Assembly (NCBI GenBank): GCA_051155735.1
Contig: DAXETX010000143.1
Coordinates: forward strand, 1 to 13,111
From: JASJCP01 sp051155735
GTDB lineage: Bacteria > Cyanobacteriota > Cyanobacteriia > Cyanobacteriales > Xenococcaceae
Direction of reading: 5' to 3'
DNA: 13,111 nucleotides
The notes below the pieces were generated by a model. It was not told the origin of the DNA and searched no databases. It saw only the letters and a program-made list of their open reading frames with translations. Both the position numbers and the translations under genes were made by a program. Positions 6,001-13,111 of this stretch are shown here, piece after piece (within the stretch, counting starts at the first letter, position 1; every line of letters starts with the position of its first letter).

Positions 6001-6879
6001 CTAGAATTGAGAGAAGTCTGCGCAGGTGCTGATCGACTCCGCGCTCAGTAATTCATTGGAATTAGTTGCTGTCTGTTTTGTTTCCATTCTGGCAAAAGCT
6101 ATTAGCTCGATTTGGTCGGCAGTTATTTCTAATTGTAGGAGACGGGCAAAAATTCCTTGAGATTCTAATTGAGTTAAGTCTAAGCGATCGCTAAGCCCTG
6201 TGGCAAATCCCTGTAATAATCTAGAAGACATCGGGCGATTATTGACGGTGCCAATGGGTTGGGTTAACTGAATTTGTTTTCCTCCTAAAACTTTAATGCC
6301 AAATTCTAGATTAATTGCTAATTTTGAGGTGCTTTCGAGATTGTTACCGAATCGACGTAGTTCTAAATTTATCTTAACTTGGTTATCGGGCTGTAGCTCT
6401 AGTTGCAGCGAGGATATTTGGTAGGCAATAGTCGAATTTCCTGCTCTTTGAGCGATGAGATTATTGAGAGCTTGCTGAAGTTGTTGTTTAACTGCTGAAG
6501 ATTGTAAAGCTGCTGTTAAGTCTGCTTCGGTAACAATTATTTTGCCGACTCCTTGAAGGGGTTTTAAGAGAGAGGCTGATAAACTTTGTCCCTCGGACGG
6601 CTCAAAATTGTTTAGGTCGATGGCGATCGCATCGGTTTCTAATTCTATAGTATCAATTCTGAGATTGGGTTTTAAGACAACGCCCCTGGTAGCAATCCTC
6701 ACTCGGTCAATTTTTCCTTGGGCTATTTGGTAGCTAGGAGTGTTATCAATTCTAATCGCTTGCTCTTCGACAGAAATTACTTGCTCTTGAAGAGTTTTAC
6801 TGACGACGGTATCTAAAATCCAGCCTCCATTAGCCAAGATCGTCAAGAGTCCTGATAAAACAAGGGCGCTCAATTCCAT
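6001..6879 (-). CDS. DUF2993 (LmeA-like) lipid-binding family protein
   Basis: This 292-residue protein resembles the DUF2993 family, whose mycobacterial member LmeA binds phospholipids in the cell envelope. It begins with a hydrophobic segment (about 4-20, LSALVLSGLLTIL) that may be a signal or anchor. Alternating beta-rich strands follow (LRIDTIELETDAIAIDL, 73-89; LTAALQSSAVKQQL, 121-134; a C-terminal LEITADQIELIAFARM). Family assignment rests on this pattern and on cyanobacterial relatives, not on a catalytic motif. Its ATG lies 20 bases after the accB stop and its stop is 14 bases before the GerMN gene, so co-transcription is likely. Binding or moving an envelope lipid is an inference. 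Confidence 0.75.
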   Translation of the reverse strand: MELSALVLSGLLTILANGGWILDTVVSKTLQEQVISVEEQAIRIDNTPSYQIAQGKIDRVRIATRGVVLKPNLRIDTIELETDAIAIDLNNFEPSEGQSLSASLLKPLQGVGKIIVTEADLTAALQSSAVKQQLQQALNNLIAQRAGNSTIAYQISSLQLELQPDNQVKINLELRRFGNNLESTSKLAINLEFGIKVLGGKQIQLTQPIGTVNNRPMSSRLLQGFATGLSDRLDLTQLESQGIFARLLQLEITADQIELIAFARMETKQTATNSNELLSAESISTCADFSQF

Positions 6880-6899
6880 AAATTTAGGTAGTAATGAGA

Positions 6900-7388
6900 T
6901 TATCCTGGATCGACTCGCATCAAAGTTTGTCCAAATTCGACGGGTTCACCATTTTGGACGAGAATTTCGACGATCTTACCTGAAATTTCTGCTTCTAATT
7001 CGTTCATCAGTTTCATCGCTTCAATGATACATACAGTTTGACCCGAAGCGATCCGATCTCCTACATCGACAAAGGGTGGTTCTTCTGGTGCTGGAGCGCG
7101 ATAAAAAGTTCCTACCATTGGCGAAGTTATCTCTAACCATTTTTGTTTTTCCGCATTAGAAGTCACGGTTAATTCCGAACTGATGTTAGGATTAACTACA
7201 GAGTTGCTAGGTGGCAATTCTACAGAAGCGATAGTTACTGGTGGGGTTGCTCCTACTTCTGTTCCCTTGATACTAGTTCCTTTTTTGACTGTTAGTTCAA
7301 ACTCATCGCTTTTGAGTTGAAACTCTGTAATATCGGTTTGTGCGATCGCCGATAATAATTCTCGAAGTTCTTGAAAATTTACAGACAC
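6900..7388 (-). CDS. accB: Biotin carboxyl carrier protein of acetyl-CoA carboxylase
   Basis: The 162-residue protein carries the biotin of acetyl-CoA carboxylase between AccC (biotin carboxylation) and AccAD (transfer to acetyl-CoA), the first step of fatty-acid synthesis. The C-terminal biotinyl domain (about 85-162) has E-A-M-K126-L-M-N; K126 is the biotinylated lysine. The N-terminal 36 residues form the helix and strand that bind AccC, followed by a flexible Pro/Val/Ser-rich linker (about 40-85). The start is GTG at 7386-7388: a TAG stop lies two codons upstream, so no earlier start is possible. The efp gene lies 109 bases upstream on the same strand, the common cyanobacterial efp-accB pairing. 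The gap has an AGTTG-GCG-CAACT hairpin (7429-7441). Confidence 0.96.
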   Translation of the reverse strand: MSVNFQELRELLSAIAQTDITEFQLKSDEFELTVKKGTSIKGTEVGATPPVTIASVELPPSNSVVNPNISSELTVTSNAEKQKWLEITSPMVGTFYRAPAPEEPPFVDVGDRIASGQTVCIIEAMKLMNELEAEISGKIVEILVQNGEPVEFGQTLMRVDPG

Positions 7389-7497
7389 AGACTATACAAC
7401 TTACCCTCGTAATATGGTTTTGCTATTAAGTTGGCGCAACTCGGATCGCTTTTTAACCTAGAAGCTAAATCCCTCACGCTCTAGGCATGAAATCTAG

Positions 7498-8058
7498 TTA
7501 GTTTTCCCTACCTAGATAAGAACCGTCACGAGTATCAACCTTAATTTTTTCGCCAATTGAGATAAATAAAGGGACCATTACTTGCGCTCCTGTTTCTACG
7601 GTTGCGGGTTTAGTCCCACCAGTAGCGGTGTCTCCCTTGACTCCAGGATCGGTATCAGTGACTTCTAAAATTACTGATGTCGGTAATTCTACTTCTAAAA
7701 CTTGATCGTTCCAAAAAATTACATTAACTTCCATCTCTTCTTTAACATACTTAGTGCGATCGCCCATTTGGTCGGGAGTAAGACGAGTTTCTTCATAGGT
7801 TTCCATATCCATAAAGACATAATCATCTCCTTCTTTGTAGGTATGTTGCATCGTGCGTTTCTCCAGATTAGCCTGGGGGACAGTTTCTCCAGCGCGAAAA
7901 GTTCGTTCAACCACACTTCCTGTCTGAGCATTTTTCAGTTTAGTCCGCACAAAAGCCGAACCTTTACCTGGTTTGACATGGAGAAATTCTACTACTCGCC
8001 AAACAGAGCCATCTAACTCGATGGTTACACCAGTACGGAAATCGTTACTAGAAATCAT
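7498..8058 (-). CDS. efp: Elongation factor P
   Basis: EF-P enters the ribosomal E site and helps form peptide bonds at polyproline stretches. The 186-residue product shows the three-domain EF-P fold: a KOW-like N-terminal domain (1-65), a middle OB domain (about 70-125) and a C-terminal OB domain (about 130-186) ending in GEKIKVDTRDGSYLGR. The tip loop K29-P-G-K32-G-S-A carries lysine at the modified position, so the arginine-rhamnosylation route (EarP) is not expected; which lysine modification is used, if any, cannot be told. The start ATG fits the family exactly (MISSNDFRTG). It is followed by accB and preceded, 63 bases upstream, by the MscS-like gene on the same strand. Confidence 0.97.
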   Translation of the reverse strand: MISSNDFRTGVTIELDGSVWRVVEFLHVKPGKGSAFVRTKLKNAQTGSVVERTFRAGETVPQANLEKRTMQHTYKEGDDYVFMDMETYEETRLTPDQMGDRTKYVKEEMEVNVIFWNDQVLEVELPTSVILEVTDTDPGVKGDTATGGTKPATVETGAQVMVPLFISIGEKIKVDTRDGSYLGREN

Positions 8059-8121
8059 GAAGCTAAAAGTTACTCTCGAAAAACCAACAATTTATTCTAC
8101 CTGATTACCTTACCTATCAGA

Positions 8122-9753
8122 TTAATTATTCGGCTCTTTTAGGAAGTTATGCTGTTGATTTAACCAAATTTGTTGTTGCGGTGGTTGAATTGGAATCCCC
8201 GCACGATCAAAACTGATTTTGAGGCGACGCCGAAACTCTCTAGAGACATCCCATTGTTTGAGCGGTTCGGTTTTAATAAAAATCCGAACGATAATTCCGC
8301 GATCGCTAAAGTTGTCAATGCCTAAGACTTCTGGCGCTTCTAAGATATATTGTTGCCATTGAGCATCTTGATTCATTTGATCGGCGACTTTGGCGATGAG
8401 TTCTAAGGCTAAATCGACATCGGTATCGTAACTCAGAGGAATACTTAAATCCGCTCTTGACCATTGACTAGAAAGATTAGCCACAATTTTTACTTCACTG
8501 TTAGGGATTGTAATCAGTCTGCCTTCGGTATCACGAATTTGAGTAATTCTCAAATTAATATTTTCGACTAATCCTGTTACCGTTCCGACATTAATAATAT
8601 CTCCTACTGCATATTGATCTTCGATAATAATTAAAAAGCCATTAATCGCATCTTTAATTAAGTTTTGCGAAGCAAAAGAAATTGCTAAGCCAATAATTCC
8701 CGCTCCTGCAAGAAAGGGCGCAACATTAACCCCAATTGCAGCTAAAGCTATGGTGATACCGATAGTAATTCCTAAAATAGCAATGATACTTTTTGCCACA
8801 GTAGAAATAGTATTAATTCTTAATTGTAAGCGTCTGTTGGCTCTAGGACTTAGTAACTGACTACTAATTAATTCGGAACAAAGACGATTGATTAAAGCAT
8901 AGGCAAAACGAATACATAAATAGGCAATTAAAATAATTGCGATAATTCTTAATGGTAAGCGAATAGCGGTGATAATAATTAATTGGATAGTCCGAGTTTG
9001 GGGAAATAAACTTAAAATGCCTAGTAATCCGCCTACTAAAATTCCGAGACGAAATAACTGTAAAAGACGATATTTTATTTCTTGAAAATGCCAGCGTTGT
9101 TGTTGATTTAAATAAGAAAATAACGAGATAGCTACCGAAGCTCCCGATGGTTCTAATTCTTTTTTACTTTGACGGAATGTTTTTTCCCATTTCTTGAAAA
9201 TATAGTTACTGATAATTATTAGTAAGATAATTATTAGGCTAATAATACCTTGACGAATTAAAAATTTGAGTTTTCTTTCTTGCTTAGCTTTTAGTAATCC
9301 TTGTTTGAGTTTACTGGCGATTTGTTCAGCAGTATTTTTTAAACTCAAACCTCTAATATCAGCATCGGCTTCAGTGACTGACATCAGGCGAAATTGCTCA
9401 TTATCAATATAAACATATATATCAAAAATTTTATTATTATTTTGTAACTCGACTTTGATATCTTCTTGAGTAGAATTTAAATACAGATTTTTAACGTTAT
9501 TCAAGCGATATTGAACTTCATTAATTCTTTCGGTTAATTCTGATTTGGGAAATGCCAATCTAAATAAACAACGACCATCAAGACGAATACAAGCAGCAAC
9601 AGCTTTACCGTTAGAATTGTTGGGAATTAAATCATTAGAGTAAAGGATTAGATCTTGAATCGTGGGAATTTGAGCCAAAGTTGAATTGATCGGCGATGTA
9701 ATTGTTATTAATAAACTTAATAATAAAATACTTAGATATTTTTTAATTCTCAT
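8122..9753 (-). CDS. MscS-family mechanosensitive channel with periplasmic N-domain
   Basis: The 543-residue protein is longer than E. coli MscS (286 residues). Residues 1-27 look like a signal peptide ending in TLAQ. A periplasmic region (28-160) holds ACIRLDGRCLF with C55 and C62. Membrane helices are predicted at about 167-185, 234-250, 256-285 and 317-341, then the pore-lining helix at about 347-377 (PFLAGAGIIGLAISFASQNLIKDAINGF). The MscS beta domain follows (about 380-440, with DQYAVGDIINVG and TIPNSE), then the C-terminal domain to about 530. It should be an ion or osmolyte release channel opened by membrane tension in the inner membrane. A strong SD (GGGAGG, 9758-9763) precedes the ATG. 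The DUF389 gene diverges from it. Confidence 0.92.
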   Translation of the reverse strand: MRIKKYLSILLLSLLITITSPINSTLAQIPTIQDLILYSNDLIPNNSNGKAVAACIRLDGRCLFRLAFPKSELTERINEVQYRLNNVKNLYLNSTQEDIKVELQNNNKIFDIYVYIDNEQFRLMSVTEADADIRGLSLKNTAEQIASKLKQGLLKAKQERKLKFLIRQGIISLIIILLIIISNYIFKKWEKTFRQSKKELEPSGASVAISLFSYLNQQQRWHFQEIKYRLLQLFRLGILVGGLLGILSLFPQTRTIQLIIITAIRLPLRIIAIILIAYLCIRFAYALINRLCSELISSQLLSPRANRRLQLRINTISTVAKSIIAILGITIGITIALAAIGVNVAPFLAGAGIIGLAISFASQNLIKDAINGFLIIIEDQYAVGDIINVGTVTGLVENINLRITQIRDTEGRLITIPNSEVKIVANLSSQWSRADLSIPLSYDTDVDLALELIAKVADQMNQDAQWQQYILEAPEVLGIDNFSDRGIIVRIFIKTEPLKQWDVSREFRRRLKISFDRAGIPIQPPQQQIWLNQQHNFLKEPNN

Positions 9754-9757
9754 TTAA

Positions 9758-9763
9758 CCTCCC
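9758..9763 (-). promoter_or_regulatory. Strong ribosome-binding site of the MscS-like gene
   Basis: On the minus strand GGGAGG lies four bases before the ATG at 9751-9753. It is the clearest Shine-Dalgarno site in the window, where most genes show none, and it fixes the start codon. Confidence 0.7.
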
Positions 9764-9793
9764 AATATTATTTTCTTGCTTATCTCTAGATCA

Positions 9794-9837
9794 TGAGCTA
9801 TAAAACCAATTATCAAGCCTTAATATTTACTAGCTCA
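9794..9837. promoter_or_regulatory. Inverted repeat in the MscS / DUF389 divergent gap
   Basis: TGAGCTA (9794-9800) and TAGCTCA (9831-9837) are perfect 7-base inverted arms separated by 30 AT-rich bases, centred within the 97-base gap between the two divergent start codons. This could be a paired operator or the edges of a shared promoter zone. On the minus strand TTGATA (9812-9817) may be a -35 element for the channel gene. Function is inferred from position only. Confidence 0.3.
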
Positions 9838-9850
9838 GTGAAAATATTTT

Positions 9851-11020
9851 ATGACTACGAATAATCCTAAAGCTGTCTCCGCGAAAATACTTAATAACCG
9901 TGCTAGAAAATATTTTCGCTTAAAAATAACCAGATTTATTCGCCAGTTTTTGCCTAAACAAGTTAAAGAATTATATATTAAAAAATTACACCGAGAATTA
10001 TGGCTCGATGCTAGTTGGAATACTAATTATATTGTATTTACGATTAGTGCTTGTCTGATTGCTACTTTTGGCTTAATCAGTAACAGTACTGCTGTAATTA
10101 TTGGCGCGATGTTAATTGCTCCATTGATGTTACCTTTAAGAAGTTTGGCTTTTGCTGCTTTAGAAGGAGATTTTCCTTTATTCCGTAAAGCTTTTCTGGC
10201 AATTATCGGGGCAACAATACTAGCTTTGTTTCTGTCGAGTTTAACTGGTCATGTGATAGATATTCCCGAATTTGGTTCAGAGGTACTAGGTCGCACTCAA
10301 CCGAATTTAGTCGATTTAGGAATTGCAGTAGTTGCAGGAAGTATTAGTGCTTTTGCTAAGGTCAGAAGAGGTGTCAGTGATGCGATTGCGGGAACTGCGA
10401 TCGCGGTAGCTTTAATGCCTCCTTTATGTGTCGTAGGGTTAGCTTTATCCCAAGGTCAATTTTATTTTGCTAAAGGAGCTTTTTTATTATATATAACTAA
10501 CTTATTGGGTATTACTTTATCTTGTATGATGATCTTTATTCTGGCAGGATATGCTAAACCCAATCATACTTTAGGATGGACTTTTGCCCTCACAAGTGTT
10601 TTGATTGTGCCTTTAGGAGCAAGTTTTTTCCAACTAGTGAGACAGTCACAGTTGACTACCGAAATTACCAATAAATTACTTAATGAAACTATTACCGTCG
10701 GCGAAGGAGTTGACAATACAAGAATCGAAGTAGATTGGACAAATACTCCACCAATCGTGTATATAATTTTGCAAACTGATAAAGAAATAACTGCCAAACA
10801 AGCTGCTTTGGTCGAAGAGTTTATCGAACAAAAAATGAATCAGCCATTTGACTTGGTATTTATTGTCAGTCGAGTCACCAGAGTGACCTCAAAAGCAGCA
10901 CCTAGTTTCGATCTGATTAATCCAGAACCTCAATTTTACTTCACTCCCCTAAATAAATTTCCCGCTTTTCCGACCATGCCTGAGCAATATACACCAAATC
11001 AGTTTCAAGTTGGGAAATAG
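9851..11020 (+). CDS. DUF389 family membrane protein
   Basis: The 389-residue protein has the DUF389 (TIGR00341-type hydrophobic) domain. A basic N-terminal stretch (1-50) leads into membrane helices at about 60-76, 80-100, 114-132, 155-170, 180-200, 207-232 and 243-262. The signature IGAMLIAPLMLPLR lies at 84-97, and a second AGTAIAVALMPPL motif at 180-192. A soluble C-terminal domain (about 265-389) follows. It is probably in the inner membrane. Its transport or signalling role is not established for the family. It diverges from the MscS-like gene; a shared role in membrane or osmotic stress is a guess from position. The ATG at 9851 has no clear SD site. A repeat copy and glyS follow on the same strand. 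Confidence 0.88.
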   Translation: MTTNNPKAVSAKILNNRARKYFRLKITRFIRQFLPKQVKELYIKKLHRELWLDASWNTNYIVFTISACLIATFGLISNSTAVIIGAMLIAPLMLPLRSLAFAALEGDFPLFRKAFLAIIGATILALFLSSLTGHVIDIPEFGSEVLGRTQPNLVDLGIAVVAGSISAFAKVRRGVSDAIAGTAIAVALMPPLCVVGLALSQGQFYFAKGAFLLYITNLLGITLSCMMIFILAGYAKPNHTLGWTFALTSVLIVPLGASFFQLVRQSQLTTEITNKLLNETITVGEGVDNTRIEVDWTNTPPIVYIILQTDKEITAKQAALVEEFIEQKMNQPFDLVFIVSRVTRVTSKAAPSFDLINPEPQFYFTPLNKFPAFPTMPEQYTPNQFQVGK

Positions 11021-11023
11021 TGA

Positions 11024-11052
11024 ACGGTACTTCGCCTTAAAACAACGAAGCC
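11024..11052 (-). repeat. Single copy of the dispersed intergenic repeat
   Basis: On the minus strand, 11052-11030 matches the 487-509 copy at 20 of 23 positions, starting GGCTTCGTTGT. The match to the 434-456 copy extends further through GTACCG (24 of 28 positions). On the plus strand CTTCG and CGAAG form a 5-bp stem with an 11-base loop, without a T-run. It lies just after the DUF389 stop and could act as a weak terminator before glyS. Confidence 0.65.
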
Positions 11053-11124
11053 TCCAGTCACAGCCTTCCACGGTAAAATTTAACAGTTCGAGCTTTTTAA
11101 AATAAATAATTAATTGCGATAAGT

Positions 11125-13111
11125 ATGGTTGATTTTTTGCTAGAAGTAGGAGTTGAAGAGTTACCCGCAGATTTTGTGGCTAGTGCGATCGCCCAATGGC
11201 AAAGCAAAATTCCTCAAAGTTTAGGAGAAATGTTTTTAACGCCAGCAGCGGTAGAAGTCTATGGAACACCCCGTCGTTTAGCATTACTAATTAAAGGAGT
11301 TGCAGAACGACAAGAGGATCGAGAAGCAGAAATCAAAGGACCTCCTGGTAAAGTCGCATTTAAAGATGGTCAACCAACCCAAGCAGCAATCGGTTTTGCT
11401 CGTCAACAGGGAGTAGCAGTAAGTGATTTAGAACTTAGAGAAACTCCGAAAGGAGAATTTGTCTTTCTGCAACAGAAAATTTTAGGACGTTCTACAGCCG
11501 AAATTCTCCAAGAACTTTGTCCCCAATGGATTACGGGTCTAGAAGGTAAAAGATTTATGCGCTGGGGAGATGGTGAGATGCGATTTCCGCGTCCTATTCG
11601 CTGGTTAGTAGCGTTATTAGATGCCAATATTTTACCTGTAGAGTTGGTCAATGGTTCGGAAATCATTGCTAGCGATCGCCTATCCCGTGGTCATCGCATT
11701 TTGCATCCTGAAACGATAGCGATTGCCCAAGCTACCAATTATGTAGAATGTTTGCGTTCGGTTTATGTCGAAGTCGATCCGCACAGGCGATCGCAGAAAA
11801 TTCAAGCAGAGATTCAGGCTAAAGCAGCTACTTTAAAGGGAAAAGCCGAAATTTATCCCGATCTTTTAGCCGAAGTCGTCAATCTAGTAGAGTATCCGAC
11901 AGCCATTATTGGCGAATTTGAGGCAGAATTTTTACAGTTACCCAGAGAAGTGATTACCACGGTGATGGTAACCCATCAGCGTTATTTTCCGATTCAGCAA
12001 TTAGGTGATAATCAAGCTAGTTTATTGCCCAATTTTATTACTATTTCTAACGGCGATCCTGCCAAGGCTGAGATTATTGCAGCAGGTAATGCCAGGGTGA
12101 TTCGTGCGAGATTAGCTGATGCGCAATTTTTTTACAAAGCAGATTGCGATGAGCATTTAGATACCTATTTACCGCAATTAGAAACTGTTACTTTTCAAGA
12201 AGATTTAGGCACAATGCGAGATAAAGTAGATCGCATTATGGAACTGGCTAACTCGATTGCCCAACAGTTAAAACTTAGTTCCAAAAAACGCAAAGAAATT
12301 GAAAGTACAGCTTTACTTTGCAAAGCTGATTTAGTAACTCAAATGGTTTATGAATTTCCAGAGTTGCAAGGGGTAATGGGCGAAAAATACGCTTTGGTTA
12401 GTGGTGAATCTGCTACGGTGGCTAGAGGTATTTTTGAGCATTATCTACCGAGAGGTGCTGATGATATTATGCCTGAAACGATTAATGGTCAAGTAGTAGG
12501 ATTAGCCGATCGATTAGATACTTTAGTCAGTATTTTTGGCTTAGGAATGATTCCTAGTGGTTCATCCGATCCTTTTGCCTTACGTCGTGCTGCTAACGGC
12601 ATAATTAATATTACTTGGGATGCAGACTTAAATATCAATTTACATCAATTGCTACAACAAGGTGCAGCGGATTTTTTGGCTTCTCATAGTGAGGCAGAAT
12701 CTCCTGTAACTGCTTTACAAGAGTTTTTTATGCAGCGAATTCGTACTTTGTTGCAAGATGAAAAAAATATCGATTATGACTTAGTTAATGCCGTAATTGG
12801 TGATAATGACTCGGAATATACCCTAAGAGCTTTGACTGATTTATTGGATGTACGCGATCGCGCTTTATTTTTACAAGAAATTCGCAATAATGGTCAATTA
12901 GAACAAATTTATGATGTGATTAATCGCTCGACTCGGTTAGCGGTTAAAGGAACTTTAGGAAATCAAGCCTTAGACCCGAAAAAGTTAGTTAATCCCGACT
13001 TATTTGAATCTCCATCAGAGTCAGCTTTCTATCATGCTTTAGTCGCTTTAGTCCCTCAAACCCAACAAGCACGGGCAGAACGTAACTATCATTTATTAGT
13101 TGATCGCTTAA
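11125..13111 (+). CDS. glyS: Glycyl-tRNA synthetase beta subunit (3' end outside window)
   Basis: This is the beta subunit of the bacterial alpha2-beta2 glycyl-tRNA synthetase, which binds tRNA-Gly while the alpha subunit (GlyQ) activates glycine. The reading frame stays open from ATG 11125 to the window edge: 662 codons plus one base, out of about 690-720 usual for the family, so only the last few dozen codons are missing. The start LLEVGVEELPADF is the family N-terminus. GTPRRLALL (about 53-61), KADLVTQMVYEFPELQG in the HD-like region (about 400-416), GLADRLDTLVSIFGLG (about 459-474) and SSDPFALRR are conserved. The alpha subunit gene is not in view; in many cyanobacteria the two are unlinked. 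Four HIP1 octamers lie in the gene. Confidence 0.96.
   Translation, partial: MVDFLLEVGVEELPADFVASAIAQWQSKIPQSLGEMFLTPAAVEVYGTPRRLALLIKGVAERQEDREAEIKGPPGKVAFKDGQPTQAAIGFARQQGVAVSDLELRETPKGEFVFLQQKILGRSTAEILQELCPQWITGLEGKRFMRWGDGEMRFPRPIRWLVALLDANILPVELVNGSEIIASDRLSRGHRILHPETIAIAQATNYVECLRSVYVEVDPHRRSQKIQAEIQAKAATLKGKAEIYPDLLAEVVNLVEYPTAIIGEFEAEFLQLPREVITTVMVTHQRYFPIQQLGDNQASLLPNFITISNGDPAKAEIIAAGNARVIRARLADAQFFYKADCDEHLDTYLPQLETVTFQEDLGTMRDKVDRIMELANSIAQQLKLSSKKRKEIESTALLCKADLVTQMVYEFPELQGVMGEKYALVSGESATVARGIFEHYLPRGADDIMPETINGQVVGLADRLDTLVSIFGLGMIPSGSSDPFALRRAANGIINITWDADLNINLHQLLQQGAADFLASHSEAESPVTALQEFFMQRIRTLLQDEKNIDYDLVNAVIGDNDSEYTLRALTDLLDVRDRALFLQEIRNNGQLEQIYDVINRSTRLAVKGTLGNQALDPKKLVNPDLFESPSESAFYHALVALVPQTQQARAERNYHLLVDRL

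Noticed and set aside
11403..11666. 87-codon minus-strand frame inside glyS
   Set aside because: It is opposite a well-conserved stretch of glyS and has no features of its own.

Overview
The window comes from an AT-rich cyanobacterial chromosome. The octamer GCGATCGC (HIP1), a hallmark of many cyanobacterial genomes, occurs about 17 times, every time inside a gene. The adjacent efp and accB genes, the DUF389, GerMN and DUF2993 proteins, and the glyS-type glycyl-tRNA synthetase also fit a cyanobacterium. A genus cannot be fixed from the sequence; a unicellular or baeocyte-forming type is only an impression. No tRNA, rRNA, CRISPR array, intact insertion sequence or phage gene was seen.

Layout. 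Positions 1-160 hold a cluster of overlapping hairpins. A small acidic protein of unknown function follows (161-370), then a repeat-rich gap with a terminator-like stem. Positions 527-2637 form a partner-switching module: an RsbW/SpoIIAB-like ATP-binding kinase (minus), a receiver plus PP2C phosphatase of RsbU type (plus), and a STAS anti-anti-sigma protein (minus). A 460-base gap without a convincing gene follows. Next come a nitrilase-family amidase and cytidine deaminase (minus), then a short-chain dehydrogenase resembling 3-ketodihydrosphingosine reductase (plus). From 9753 down to 5351 five genes run on the minus strand: a MscS-like channel, efp, accB, a DUF2993 protein and a GerMN protein. 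The last three are tightly spaced (20 and 14 bases) and probably co-transcribed with efp. Divergent from the channel gene is a DUF389 membrane protein, followed by glyS, which runs off the right edge.

How genes may work together. The kinase, phosphatase and STAS protein have all the expected active-site residues and look like a complete switch: an input to the receiver would control the phosphatase, which would dephosphorylate the STAS protein, which would then sequester the kinase. No sigma factor or other output lies nearby. The efp-accB-DUF2993-GerMN group mixes translation, fatty-acid synthesis and probable envelope proteins.

The most notable non-coding signal is a family of short, hairpin-forming repeats found only between genes (434-520, 2708-2796, 11024-11052). 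Two clusters lie in opposite orientation just outside the partner-switching module, and one copy supplies half of a terminator-like stem. No clearly new biological system was identified; the module, its flanking repeats and the alternative hairpins at 26-115 are the best candidates for a second look.
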